A stretch of DNA of 36,761 nt from Bacteroidaceae bacterium (GTDB lineage Bacteria; Bacteroidota; Bacteroidia; Bacteroidales; Bacteroidaceae), in NCBI GenBank assembly GCA_024682035.1, contig JAIKZS010000108.1, forward strand, positions 1-36,761, read 5' to 3'. Made by a program: the position numbers and the translations under genes. The notes beneath the pieces were generated by a model. It searched no databases. It had not been told where the DNA came from and saw only the letters and a program-made list of their open reading frames with translations. This document shows positions 20,573-30,119 of the stretch, piece after piece (position 1 is the stretch's first letter; the number at the start of each line of letters is the position of its first letter).

Positions 20573-21022
20573 TTATAGTTTGTCATAACTGGGTATCGCT
20601 TCAAGGAAAACATAGCTGTTATGTGCGTAGTCCATTTTGCAGCAGTAATGTTCCATACCATTACTAACTACCAAGTAATCAACCATTAATACCATATTAT
20701 ACCGCATAATTTGATCAAACACCTTTTGTGATATTGCAATATCAGCCGCCTTGTATTCCACAATCATGCGAGCCTTTAACTCTCGATCGAACAGCACAGT
20801 ATCGCATCGCTTGCTGGTGCCGTTTAGACTAACTTCTATTTCATTGGCCAGAAGTTCTTGCGGATACCCCAACTTCTCAATGAGATAATGCACAAAATGC
20901 TGACGCACCCATTCTTCTGGAGTAAGTGCTACATATTTTCTGCGAATTACATCGAAAATTGACTTTTTTGCACCATCATCTTTTATTTTTATCTCAAAAG
21001 CAGGTAAGTTTAATGCTAACAT
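20573..21022 (-). CDS. stand-alone type I restriction HsdR N-terminal-domain-like protein (PD-(D/E)XK fold)
   Basis: LTPEEWVRQHFVHYLIEKLGYPQELLANEIEVSLNGTSKRCDTVLFDRELKARMIVEYKAADIAISQKVFDQIMRYN; D...ExK motif; no helicase or methylase domain nearby. Confidence 0.88.
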   Translation of the reverse strand: MLALNLPAFEIKIKDDGAKKSIFDVIRRKYVALTPEEWVRQHFVHYLIEKLGYPQELLANEIEVSLNGTSKRCDTVLFDRELKARMIVEYKAADIAISQKVFDQIMRYNMVLMVDYLVVSNGMEHYCCKMDYAHNSYVFLEAIPSYDKL

Positions 21023-21048
21023 TTGCTATCTTTGTATTTTAATACTTA

Positions 21049-21080
21049 CAAAAGTACGTAAAGTCGAGGGCAGAACAAAA
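21049..21080 (-). promoter_or_regulatory. promoter of the HsdR_N-like gene embedded in repeat copy 1
   Basis: Reverse complement TTTTG (21076-21080), 19-nt spacer, TACTTTTG (21049-21056). Confidence 0.7.
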
Positions 21081-21097
21081 TAAGCTTGCTTATTTTT
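21060..21097. repeat. 38-bp direct repeat copy 1 containing palindrome AAAATAAGC-TT-GCTTATTTT
   Basis: AAAGTCGAGGGCAGAACAAAATAAGCTTGCTTATTTTT, identical to 21135-21172. Confidence 0.95.
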
Positions 21098-21134
21098 TAT
21101 GCCGAGACGAAGTAATTTATTTAAAATTTTTTAG

Positions 21135-21172
21135 AAAGTCGAGGGCAGAACAAAATAAGCTTGCTTATTTTT
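21135..21172. repeat. 38-bp direct repeat copy 2
   Basis: Identical 38-bp sequence, 75-bp period. Confidence 0.95.
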
Positions 21173-21188
21173 AAAAAAAATAAAGATT

Positions 21189-21968
21189 ATGTTGAAAACT
21201 AAAGAAGAAATAGTTAACAATTGGCTACCCAGGTACACACATCGGCCGGTAGAAGATTTTACCAAAAATATTTTACTCACTAATTTTACCAATTATGTGG
21301 AGATTTTTGCTGAAAAATTCAATGTTCCCATCGTTGGCAAAGATGCCAATATGTGTTCAGCATCGGCCGAAGGCATAACAATTATCAATTTTGGCATGGG
21401 TAGTCCTAATGCAGCCCTTATCATGGACCTGCTTAGTGCTGTAGAGCCTAAAGCCTGTTTGTTCTTAGGTAAGTGTGGTGGCATCTCGCCTAAGAATCAG
21501 TTGGGCGACTTTATCCTACCCATAGCAGCCATTCGAGGCGAGGGTACCAGTCATGACTATTTACCATTGGAAGTGCCTGCTTTACCGGCGTTTATGTTGC
21601 AGCGTGCCGTCTCAACAGCCATCCGTAATTTTGCTCGCGACTATTGGACTGGTACGGTTTATACCACCAATCGTCGCATATGGGAGCATGATCAAGAATT
21701 CAAAGATTACCTTCTCAAGACCCATGCTATGGCAGTTGATATGGAAACTGCTACTTTGTTCACTTGTGGTTTTGCTAACCATATCCCTACAGGAGCCTTG
21801 TTGCTGGTTTCCGATCAACCTATGACCCCTGAAGGCGTGAAAACCGAGAAAAGCGACAAACAGGTTACTCGCAAATATGTACACGAACATGTGGAGATTG
21901 GCATTGATGCCTTGCGCATGATTATTGATGAAAACAGAACCGTTAAACACTTGAAGTTCGATTGGTAA
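21189..21968 (+). CDS. amn: AMP nucleosidase
   Basis: NP_phosphorylase fold: INFGMGSPNAALIMDLLSAVEPKACLFLGKCGGISPKNQLGDFILPIAAIRGEGTSHDYLP, AVDMETATLFTCGFANHIPTGALLLVSDQP. Confidence 0.92.
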   Translation: MLKTKEEIVNNWLPRYTHRPVEDFTKNILLTNFTNYVEIFAEKFNVPIVGKDANMCSASAEGITIINFGMGSPNAALIMDLLSAVEPKACLFLGKCGGISPKNQLGDFILPIAAIRGEGTSHDYLPLEVPALPAFMLQRAVSTAIRNFARDYWTGTVYTTNRRIWEHDQEFKDYLLKTHAMAVDMETATLFTCGFANHIPTGALLLVSDQPMTPEGVKTEKSDKQVTRKYVHEHVEIGIDALRMIIDENRTVKHLKFDW

Positions 21969-21974
21969 CTTGTT

Positions 21975-22994
21975 ATGGCAAAGCAAGATACTACATACGA
22001 TAGCATCATGGCCAGCTTGAGGGCCAAGCAATATGCTCCTATTTATTGTCTAATGGGAGACGAAGGTTATTACATTGACGAGATCTCTAACTACATTATT
22101 GACCATGTATTGACCAGCAACGAGAAAGAGTTCAATCTGACTATAGCTTATGGTGCCGATATTGATATTGCTACCATAATCAATGCTGCCAAGCGATACC
22201 CCATGATGTCTGAATACCAGGTAGTAGTGGTGAAAGAAGCGCAGAATGTAAAGAATCTCGAAGAGCTTGGCTATTACCTTCAAAAGCCGTTGAAATCGAC
22301 AATTTTAGTCATTTGCTATAAGAATGGCAGTATAGATAGCCGTAAGAAATGGCTGAAAGAAGTATCGAAGGTTGGTGTGCTCTTTGAATCAAAGAAGCTG
22401 AAAGACTATCAGTTGCCAGCTTTCATCAATGGCTATATGCAGGCCAAAGGCTTAGAGATTGACTCCAAGGCTGCTCAAATGATGGCTGATTTTGTGGGCA
22501 CTGATTTAAGTCGTATGACGGGTGAACTTGAAAAACTAATTATTACTCAACCACGCGGACAAAAGCGGGTGACGCCTGAGCAAGTAGAGCAAAATATTGG
22601 CATCAGCAAAGATTTCAATGTGTTTGAACTGCGAAGTGCCATAGTGGCGAAGGATGTTATGAAGGCCAACCGCATCATTAAATATTTTGCCGAAAACCCT
22701 AAGACCTATCCATTGCAAATGACTACGGCACTGTTGTTTAACTTCTTTTCCAATCTGTTTATGGCATATTATTCTCCCGACAGAAGCGAAGCAGGAGTGG
22801 CGTCTTTCTTAGGATTGAAGTCATCCTGGGCCGCTAAGGACTATCTGACTGCCATGCGCAATTTTTCAGGAATAAAAGTCATGCAAATTATCCACGAAAT
22901 TCGGCTTACCGATGCTCGTTCCAAAGGTGTTGATAATAATTCTGTGAGTGATGCCGATCTTCAGCGAGAACTCATTTTTAAGATGCTGCATTAA
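21975..22994 (+). CDS. holA: DNA polymerase III subunit delta
   Basis: APIYCLMGDEGYYIDEISNYI, TDLSRMTGELEKLI, ISKDFNVFELRSAIVAKDVMKANRII, LQMTTALLFNFFSNL. Confidence 0.93.
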   Translation: MAKQDTTYDSIMASLRAKQYAPIYCLMGDEGYYIDEISNYIIDHVLTSNEKEFNLTIAYGADIDIATIINAAKRYPMMSEYQVVVVKEAQNVKNLEELGYYLQKPLKSTILVICYKNGSIDSRKKWLKEVSKVGVLFESKKLKDYQLPAFINGYMQAKGLEIDSKAAQMMADFVGTDLSRMTGELEKLIITQPRGQKRVTPEQVEQNIGISKDFNVFELRSAIVAKDVMKANRIIKYFAENPKTYPLQMTTALLFNFFSNLFMAYYSPDRSEAGVASFLGLKSSWAAKDYLTAMRNFSGIKVMQIIHEIRLTDARSKGVDNNSVSDADLQRELIFKMLH

Positions 22995-23017
22995 TTACAA
23001 AAATATTCACCTACAAT

Positions 23018-23051
23018 CACCTCAGGATATCACTCCTGGGGTGTTTTTTTT
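23018..23051 (+). terminator. intrinsic terminator after holA
   Basis: CACCTCAGGA-TATCAC-TCCTGGGGTG (10-bp stem, one G-T pair) followed by a run of T. Confidence 0.92.
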
Positions 23052-23817
23052 ATACATAACTTGGAGCGTTCGTGAGGGGGCTCCATAAGGTTGACAGTTT
23101 TACTGAGTTACTTTTTATGTCGTTTGTTGGCATTACAGCAGTAAAGTATGGTAAAAAATGGGGTAAAATAGTAGAGGAGAGCAAATTTCGTTAGAATCGC
23201 GTTTTTTTGAACAATTCGACCTGTTGTCCAGAAAATCGCAAGGATTTTATTTTTCATTTCTAAAAAAATTTTGGCCATTTCATCGGCATTTTAAAGTTTA
23301 CCAAAAAGATTGACTTGTATTATTATAAATGTACATTTTTGGAGCAGTTAATCGCCACAAGTTTTCCAATTAACTTCCATTGACATTTACATAAATACAT
23401 AATACGATTGTAATTTTACTACAATAATAGCATTTTACACACCTTAAACCACTTCATTTACAAATTTACAAGCATGAATAAGGTTGTAGTGTTATAAAAT
23501 GAATACCTATATTTCTACACCCATGCAGGGTTTAAATCTAGTATATTGTTTATAGATACAACTAATAACCAATAATTTAAATAATTTTATTAAACTAAAC
23601 GATTGTACAGATTAACACTCCTTGTCTATTTTTATACTCATTTACCTATAATTGTGTTTATTCTATTCAAAAACGCCTTTATATCAGTGTAATTATTAAT
23701 TTTATTATAGTTAAATATAGGCTATAAATATGGTTTTTCTGTATTTCTACAGTTGTATTATCTATTTTTATATCGATTCCATCGTATAATTATATAAAAT
23801 ACTTTTGTATCAAAATA

Positions 23818-23849
23818 TTTGCTTTTGTAAATCCAAAACATTACTTTTG
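23818..23849 (+). promoter_or_regulatory. probable promoter of XRE regulator: TTTG (23818-23821), 20-nt spacer, TACTTTTG (23842-23849)
   Basis: Matches Bacteroidetes consensus; a second TACTTTTG lies at 23800-23807. Confidence 0.55.
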
Positions 23850-23888
23850 TAGCAGTAATAATAATCTTTACAATTGTAGTTTCCCGAA

Positions 23889-24365
23889 ATGATGACCATA
23901 ATTGACCGCCTGAAGATGATTTTAGAGCGAGTAAATCTCTCGCCCGGCAACTTTGCTGAACAAATTGGTGTAGCCCCTGCTACCATCTCTCATATCCTTA
24001 GCGGCAGGAACAAATATCCCAGTGCCGAGGTCATGTTGCGTTTGCATGAAGCCTATCCTGAGATTGATCTCAACTGGTTGCTTACTGGCGAAGGCATGAT
24101 GAAGAAAGACGATCCCGATTCATTATTCACGGGAACACTTTTTGGAGAACCTACGTTAAATGCCGCTAAGACTTCCATAAATGCTGCCACGAGTACAGAA
24201 AAACCAGAAAATCGCAAGGAAATTCAGTCAGATATCCCTTTAAACACAGATAATACCGTTGTAAAACAGGAGATTATCTATAAAGAAAAGCCTTCTAGGA
24301 AAATTGCTGAAATAAGAATTTTCTACGACGATGGTACCTATGAAACATTTACCCCCAATAAATAG
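23889..24365 (+). CDS. XRE-family helix-turn-helix transcriptional regulator
   Basis: IIDRLKMILERVNLSPGNFAEQIGVAPATISHILSGRNKYPSAEVMLRLHEAYPEIDLNWLLTGEGMM. Confidence 0.92.
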   Translation: MMTIIDRLKMILERVNLSPGNFAEQIGVAPATISHILSGRNKYPSAEVMLRLHEAYPEIDLNWLLTGEGMMKKDDPDSLFTGTLFGEPTLNAAKTSINAATSTEKPENRKEIQSDIPLNTDNTVVKQEIIYKEKPSRKIAEIRIFYDDGTYETFTPNK

Positions 24366-24419
24366 TTGTCTTTCCCGAAAAAAATTTTTATCTTCGCCTT
24401 CATAATATAAATATGTATT

Positions 24420-25196
24420 ATGAAGAAATATCTTTTAGACCTTAAGGTAGTTGAGAACTCGCTCCTTGCTCCTAATTTTTCCTTGTTGAAGTTACAAGGT
24501 GAAGCATCTTTGCCCAGCATGTTACCTGGACAGTTTGCAGAAATTCGAGTTGATGATGCTCCCAACACCTTCTTACGTCGCCCTATTTCCATTAATTATG
24601 TTGACCGTAAGGACAATACTGTGTGGTTTCTTATACAGCTGGTAGGCGAAGGAACCAAGCGTTTGGCTGCCCTTCATAAAGGTGACATTGTAAATGTGCT
24701 ATTGCCCTTGGGCAATGGGTTTGCAATGCCTGACCGTCCCGACGAAAAGCTTTTGCTGGTGGGCGGAGGCGCTGGAACAGCTCCCATGCTCTATTTCGGC
24801 GAGCAACTTGTCCAGAAGGGTTGTCGTCCCGCTTTCCTATTAGGTGCCCGTACCGCTTCTATGTTGCTGCAACTCGATGAATACAGTAAATATGGCGATG
24901 TATATACCACCACCGAAGACGGTAGTTATGGAGAGAAAGGTTTTGTAACACAGCATTCTGTCTTGCAGCAGCAGTCATTCGACCGCATCTGCTGTTGTGG
25001 TCCCAAACCCATGATGCTGTCAGTGGCTCGCTATGCCAAAGCCCAAAACATCCGCTGTGAGGTATCACTTGAGAACAAAATGGCCTGTGGATTAGGCGCT
25101 TGTCTCTGTTGTGTGGAAAACACCACCGCAGGTCATGTTTGCGTTTGTACAGAAGGACCCGTGTTTAATATCAACGACTTATTATGGCAGATCTGA
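24420..25196 (+). CDS. pyrK: dihydroorotate dehydrogenase electron transfer subunit
   Basis: [35 protein letters not shown], iron-sulfur [27 protein letters not shown]; overlaps pyrD. Confidence 0.95.
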   Translation: MKKYLLDLKVVENSLLAPNFSLLKLQGEASLPSMLPGQFAEIRVDDAPNTFLRRPISINYVDRKDNTVWFLIQLVGEGTKRLAALHKGDIVNVLLPLGNGFAMPDRPDEKLLLVGGGAGTAPMLYFGEQLVQKGCRPAFLLGARTASMLLQLDEYSKYGDVYTTTEDGSYGEKGFVTQHSVLQQQSFDRICCCGPKPMMLSVARYAKAQNIRCEVSLENKMACGLGACLCCVENTTAGHVCVCTEGPVFNINDLLWQI

Positions 25197-26095
25197 AAGT
25201 TAATATAGGAGAATTGAAGCTGAAGAACCCTGTGCTCACAGCTTCTGGTACATTCGGTTACGGCGAAGAATTCGCTGATTTCATCGACCTTACCCGTTTG
25301 GGAGGGTTCATAGTGAAGGGCACCACCTTGCATCCGCGTGAGGGCAACCCTTATCCTCGCATGGCCGAAACTCCTCATGGCATGCTCAATGCTGTGGGAT
25401 TGCAGAACAAAGGTGTACATTATTTTGTAGAGCACATCTATCCTCGCTTGAAGGATATTGATACCAATGTAATTGTCAATGTATCAGGCTCATCTGTTGA
25501 AGATTATAGCGAGACTGCTGCCATTATTGACGAGCTTGAACACATTCCTGCCATCGAATTAAACATATCTTGTCCCAACGTGAAACACGGAGGTATGACT
25601 TTTGGTGTGCAGCCATCGGCCGCTGCCGAAGTGGTTTCGGCTGTACGCAAGGCCTATCATAAGACACTCATTGTGAAACTTACGCCTAATGTGACCGATA
25701 TTACTGAGATTGCGAAGGCTGTAGAAGGCGCAGGAGCTGATAGTGTATCATTAATTAACACCATGTTAGGTATGGCCATTGATGCAGAACGTCGCAAACC
25801 CTTACTCTCTACCGTTACTGGAGGTTTGTCGGGTCCTTGCGTGAAACCCGTTGCCTTGCGCATGGTATGGCAAGTAGCCAAAGCTGTTAAAGTGCCCGTT
25901 GTTGGTCTGGGTGGCATCATGAATGCTACCGATGCCATTGAGTTCCTCTTGGCTGGTGCCAGTGCAATAGAGTTAGGTACTGCCAACTTCATTGATCCAG
26001 CTATTACCGTCAAGGTGGTAGATGGCATAAATGAATACCTCGACCGTCACGGTTTTAAATCTGTTAACGACCTTATAGGCGCTTTAGAAATTTAA
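25184..26095 (+). CDS. pyrD: dihydroorotate dehydrogenase (class 1B)
   Basis: [105 protein letters not shown]. Confidence 0.97.
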   Translation: MADLKVNIGELKLKNPVLTASGTFGYGEEFADFIDLTRLGGFIVKGTTLHPREGNPYPRMAETPHGMLNAVGLQNKGVHYFVEHIYPRLKDIDTNVIVNVSGSSVEDYSETAAIIDELEHIPAIELNISCPNVKHGGMTFGVQPSAAAEVVSAVRKAYHKTLIVKLTPNVTDITEIAKAVEGAGADSVSLINTMLGMAIDAERRKPLLSTVTGGLSGPCVKPVALRMVWQVAKAVKVPVVGLGGIMNATDAIEFLLAGASAIELGTANFIDPAITVKVVDGINEYLDRHGFKSVNDLIGALEI

Positions 26096-26131
26096 ATAAT
26101 TCACAAGTCAAACTAAAATAAATTTAATAGC

Positions 26132-27307
26132 ATGAAAAACTTTAGTTATTATGCTCCCACACAAGTGGTATTTGGAGCTGATGCAGAAAAAAAGATTCCC
26201 CAGCTTATTCAGCAATATGGTGGAACCAAAGTACTTATACATTATGGTGGTAAGAGCGCTGAGCGTTCAGGCCTGATAGCATCTATTGAACAAAGCCTTA
26301 CTGAGGCAGGTATTAAGCATTTGAAATTAGGTGGTGTGGTGCCCAATCCACGTCTTTCCAAAGCTCAGGAAGGCATAGATTTGTGCCGTCGTGAAGGTGT
26401 CGATTTCATTCTGGCTGTAGGCGGTGGCAGTGTAATCGACTCATCCAAGTGCATGGCCTTAGGTATCCCTTACGAAGGTGATGTGTGGGATTTCTATGCA
26501 GGAAAAGCTCAAGCCAAAGCTTGTTTGCCATTGGCTGCAGTACTTACCATCCCCGCTGCTGGAAGTGAAATGAGTGGTGGTAGTGTGATTACAAAAGACG
26601 ATGGTGACCTGAAATGGTCATACGACGACAACCTTTGTCGCTGTAAGTTTGCCATTATGAACCCCGTACGCACCTATACCTTGCCACCTTACCAAACAGC
26701 GTGTGGTGTTACCGATATCATGATGCATACCATGGAGCGTTACTTCTCGCAAGAAGAAATGGGCATTACTGACGCATTGGCTATTGCTCTGCTGAAGGCC
26801 GTCCGCCAATTCGGACCGATGGTACTTGAAAATCCTGAAGATTACTACCTCCGCAGTCAGATCATGTGGGCAGGCAGTTTGGCACATAACGACCTTACAG
26901 GATGTGGCACCATTGGCGATTGGGGCACACACAACATGGAGCATGAGCTCAGTGCTCTCTATGGTGTAGCTCACGGAGCCGGATTGGCAGCTTTGTGGTG
27001 TCATTGGGCCACCTATGTTTTCGATGCAGGTCCAGCCCGTTTTGCCCGCTTTGCCCGTGAGGTGCTCGATGTTGTAGAAGATGATGATACACAAGCTGCT
27101 TTAAAAGGTATTCAGGCTATGCGTAAGTTCTATCACAGCATTGGTATGCCTGCTAGCATTCCTGAACTCATTGGTCGTAAGGCTACTGACGACGAGTTGC
27201 AACTGATGGCAGAGAAATGCTCTCGAGGCCGTACCATTACTAATGGTAATTTCAAGAAGCTGGCCTACGACGATGTACTGAAGATTTACACAGCAGCCAA
27301 CGAATAA
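26132..27307 (+). CDS. iron-containing (NADH-dependent butanol-type) alcohol dehydrogenase
   Basis: FILAVGGGSVIDSSKCMALG, LTIPAAGSEMSGGSVIT, TDIMMHTMERYFS, GDWGTHNMEHELSALYGVAHGAGLAALW. Confidence 0.95.
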   Translation: MKNFSYYAPTQVVFGADAEKKIPQLIQQYGGTKVLIHYGGKSAERSGLIASIEQSLTEAGIKHLKLGGVVPNPRLSKAQEGIDLCRREGVDFILAVGGGSVIDSSKCMALGIPYEGDVWDFYAGKAQAKACLPLAAVLTIPAAGSEMSGGSVITKDDGDLKWSYDDNLCRCKFAIMNPVRTYTLPPYQTACGVTDIMMHTMERYFSQEEMGITDALAIALLKAVRQFGPMVLENPEDYYLRSQIMWAGSLAHNDLTGCGTIGDWGTHNMEHELSALYGVAHGAGLAALWCHWATYVFDAGPARFARFAREVLDVVEDDDTQAALKGIQAMRKFYHSIGMPASIPELIGRKATDDELQLMAEKCSRGRTITNGNFKKLAYDDVLKIYTAANE

Positions 27308-27327
27308 GAGTGGTAACATATCCAAAA

Positions 27328-27360
27328 AAAGAAGTGAAGACCCACCATCTTCACTTCTTT
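27328..27360. terminator. bidirectional terminator between convergent genes
   Basis: AAAGAAGTGAAGA-CCCACCA-TCTTCACTTCTTT, perfect 13-bp stem with A/T tracts on both sides. Confidence 0.9.
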
Positions 27361-27380
27361 CTTTATAAGTACTACATCTT

Positions 27381-29144
27381 TTATTTCTCGTCACATTGTT
27401 GACAACCCTCCAGTTTCACAATAATGGCACTACAAGCATCCAGTCCAATCACATCACCTTTGCCTTTAGGCAAAATCTTGTACGAGCCTTTGCCAGTAGC
27501 ATAAGCAATAGCAGAAGTTGATGCTCCTTGCGCATGAATTGTCGTTTTTACCTTTTTACCACTGGGGTTGATAGCAATTATATAATCTTCATAATCAGAA
27601 CTGCGTCGATAAACCATTGGGTAGGGCTGTTCCTTGTCGCCCACATAAACCCAAGAACCGTCATTGCCCAAAGCCTCAGAGCCAGCACGCAGTTTCAGTA
27701 AGCCCTTTACGAAATTCAACAAAGAATTTGGATCCTTTTCTTCTGCTTCTACCGTAATCTTACCATTTTCTGTGTTCACCGGCAAGTACAGTTTGTCGGG
27801 CGTAGCCGTAGAAAAGCCAGCCGTTTCTTCTCCCGTCCACTGCATGGGAGTTCTACAACCAGAGCGCGCATTGCTGCCTTCCTTACTTGGCAAACCAAAT
27901 TGTTGTTTCATGCCAATTTCATCACCATAATATATAAAAGGAGTGCCGGGTAAAGTAAGCAAAAAAGACATTGCCACTTTTAGATCTTGCGTGGTGCGAG
28001 GCTCCTGACTCATGCGTTCAGAGTCGTGGTTGCCCGTAGGCAACGATAAGTAGCCATAATTCTTTGTATGCTCATACGTCTGATTAAAAGCCTCGACAAA
28101 CGCCTTTACCTCACCTTGTCCGGCTCTATCGAAATAAGCCTTTGGCTGGGTCGCGCCACCAAAGTTTCTGTTAGCATTCAAGCGGAATAAGTTCATGCTG
28201 GCGCCAGGCGTGCCAGGGCGTCCCCCAATACGGTAGAAATCAATGTCGAAGCCAGCAGGTAACGATTGGTCTGGGTTAAACCACTCAGCAATCAAAGCTC
28301 TGTCGGCAAAGTTCTCATCACGCCATTTACGCATCTCTTGCCAAAGCTTGCTCACCTCTTTTTTATCAGGGTCGTTTTTCACCAACGACGAAGCCAAATC
28401 AACACGAAATCCGTCAACCCCTTTTGAGAACCAGAAGGTCATGATGTCCTTTAACTCTTGTCGCGTAGCTTGTGGACCAGCGGCTGTTACGGGTTGTTCC
28501 CAAGGATGATTAGGGTCTGGATTGGCATAGCCATAATTCAAGGCTGGCTGACTTTCATAGAAATTTTTCTCATAATATTTCGCTCTTGGAGCATTCGCCT
28601 CAACAAACCTTCCAATCGTACTTGCTGAAGGGTCGGGAGCCTCATATCGCTTTTTAATAAGTTCTTTCTCATCCTCTGAAATCTCATCCGTCCATATGTA
28701 GTAATCGCTGTATCTCAAATCCTTACCACTCTTAGATTGCAAGAACCACTCATTCTTGTCGCTTGTATGGCCAGCCACCAAATCCAAACACAGTTTCATG
28801 CCACGCTTATGCAATTCATCAGCCAGCACTACCAAATCGGTGTTGGTACCAAAACGCGGATCCACTTGGTAGAAGTCAATCACATCGTAACCACCATCTT
28901 GCCATCCCGACACATATATCGGATTGAGCCACAATGCAGTAATACCCAACGACTGCAGATAGTCCAGTCGAGAGGTTATACCTGGTAAATCGCCAATGCC
29001 ATTGCCATCACTATCCATATAACTCGATGGATAAATCTGGTAAAACACAGCCTTCTTCAGCCATTCAGGTCCTGCCTCAGCCCTCAAAGAAGCCGGTAGC
29101 AAACAAATGGCTGTCAACCCCCATAAAAAACTCTTTAACTTCAT
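27381..29144 (-). CDS. secreted GH13 alpha-amylase family glycosidase
   Basis: MKLKSFLWGLTAICLLPASLRAEAGPEWLKKAVFYQIYPSSYMDSDGNGIGDLPGITSRLDYLQSLGITALWLNPIY, GFRVDLASS, ALIAEWFNP, LPTGNHDSERMS; start at 29144 chosen because of the signal peptide. Confidence 0.94.
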   Translation of the reverse strand: MKLKSFLWGLTAICLLPASLRAEAGPEWLKKAVFYQIYPSSYMDSDGNGIGDLPGITSRLDYLQSLGITALWLNPIYVSGWQDGGYDVIDFYQVDPRFGTNTDLVVLADELHKRGMKLCLDLVAGHTSDKNEWFLQSKSGKDLRYSDYYIWTDEISEDEKELIKKRYEAPDPSASTIGRFVEANAPRAKYYEKNFYESQPALNYGYANPDPNHPWEQPVTAAGPQATRQELKDIMTFWFSKGVDGFRVDLASSLVKNDPDKKEVSKLWQEMRKWRDENFADRALIAEWFNPDQSLPAGFDIDFYRIGGRPGTPGASMNLFRLNANRNFGGATQPKAYFDRAGQGEVKAFVEAFNQTYEHTKNYGYLSLPTGNHDSERMSQEPRTTQDLKVAMSFLLTLPGTPFIYYGDEIGMKQQFGLPSKEGSNARSGCRTPMQWTGEETAGFSTATPDKLYLPVNTENGKITVEAEEKDPNSLLNFVKGLLKLRAGSEALGNDGSWVYVGDKEQPYPMVYRRSSDYEDYIIAINPSGKKVKTTIHAQGASTSAIAYATGKGSYKILPKGKGDVIGLDACSAIIVKLEGCQQCDEK

Positions 29145-29157
29145 GTTTACTATTATT

Positions 29158-29835
29158 TTATTTCTGCAAAAGGTCAGGTCGTAATCTTTTCGTGCGTTCC
29201 AACGATTGTTCCATTTCCCATTCCTTGATTTTTGCCTCGTTGCCCGACAACAATACTTCTGGCACTTTCCAACCATTGTAGTCAGAAGGACGTGTATAAA
29301 CAGGAGCTGCCAGCAAGTTATCTTGGAAAGAGTCGGAGAGGGCCGACTGCTCATCGCTTATTACTCCTGGAATAATTCGCACAATGGCATCTGCCATCAC
29401 AGCAGCAGCCAATTCACCTCCCGTCAGCACATAGTCGCCAATGCTCACTTCTTTCGTAATAAAATGCTCGCGAATACGGTAGTCAATGCCTTTGAAATGC
29501 CCACACAGAATAATAATGTTTTGCATGAGCGACAGCGAGTTAGCCATTGGTTGACAAAATTGTTCTCCATCGGGAGTAACGAATATCACCTCGTCATATT
29601 CACGTTCCGCTTTCAGTGCATTGATGCATCGTTCCACCGGCTCGATTTTCATTACCATTCCAGCAAAACCTCCGAATGGATAATCATCCACACGGCGATA
29701 TTTGTCCTGCGTATAATCGCGCAGATTATGTATATGAATCTCTGCTAGGCCCTTATCCTGTGCCCGTTTCAGTATCGAGCAATTAAAGAAGCCTTCAATC
29801 ATTTCTGGATAAACCGTAATAACGTCTATTCTCAT
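29158..29835 (-). CDS. trmD: tRNA (guanine-N1)-methyltransferase
   Basis: [103 protein letters not shown]. Confidence 0.97.
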   Translation of the reverse strand: MRIDVITVYPEMIEGFFNCSILKRAQDKGLAEIHIHNLRDYTQDKYRRVDDYPFGGFAGMVMKIEPVERCINALKAEREYDEVIFVTPDGEQFCQPMANSLSLMQNIIILCGHFKGIDYRIREHFITKEVSIGDYVLTGGELAAAVMADAIVRIIPGVISDEQSALSDSFQDNLLAAPVYTRPSDYNGWKVPEVLLSGNEAKIKEWEMEQSLERTKRLRPDLLQK

Positions 29836-30119
29836 CCTCTCGTTCTGTTAGTTGCTGCGAAGTTACTAAAAAATCAATTAAATGAAGAATGATGAATGAA
29901 GAATTAGTGCACAATTTGCCTCAAGCAGGTGTGATGCAACCTGGAAGCAGAAAATAAGAAAAGAAATTGTTAAGGTTAATTATTGTATTTTTGGAGAAAG
30001 GTATTATATTTGTGAATTATTAATTAATTTAGTGGAATATAAGAGATAATTTTTAAAATAACATATCAACTTGCCAACTATTGCAGGTTAGCGAAATGAT
30101 ATAACTAATACTTAATAAT

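Noticed and set aside
21060-21172. CRISPR array
   Set aside because: Only two repeats, strongly palindromic and promoter-linked, one 37-nt spacer, no cas genes
23052-23888. CRISPR or tRNA/rRNA gene in the AT-rich gap
   Set aside because: No regularly spaced repeat-spacer pattern and no cloverleaf or rRNA-like sequence could be recognised
29145-29354. N-terminal extension of the GH13 ORF
   Set aside because: Overlaps trmD coding sequence; signal peptide begins at 29144
29884-29912. AATGAAGAATGATGAATGAAGAATTA low-complexity repeat near trmD
   Set aside because: Short and low complexity; could be an interspersed repeat remnant but unsupported by another copy in this window
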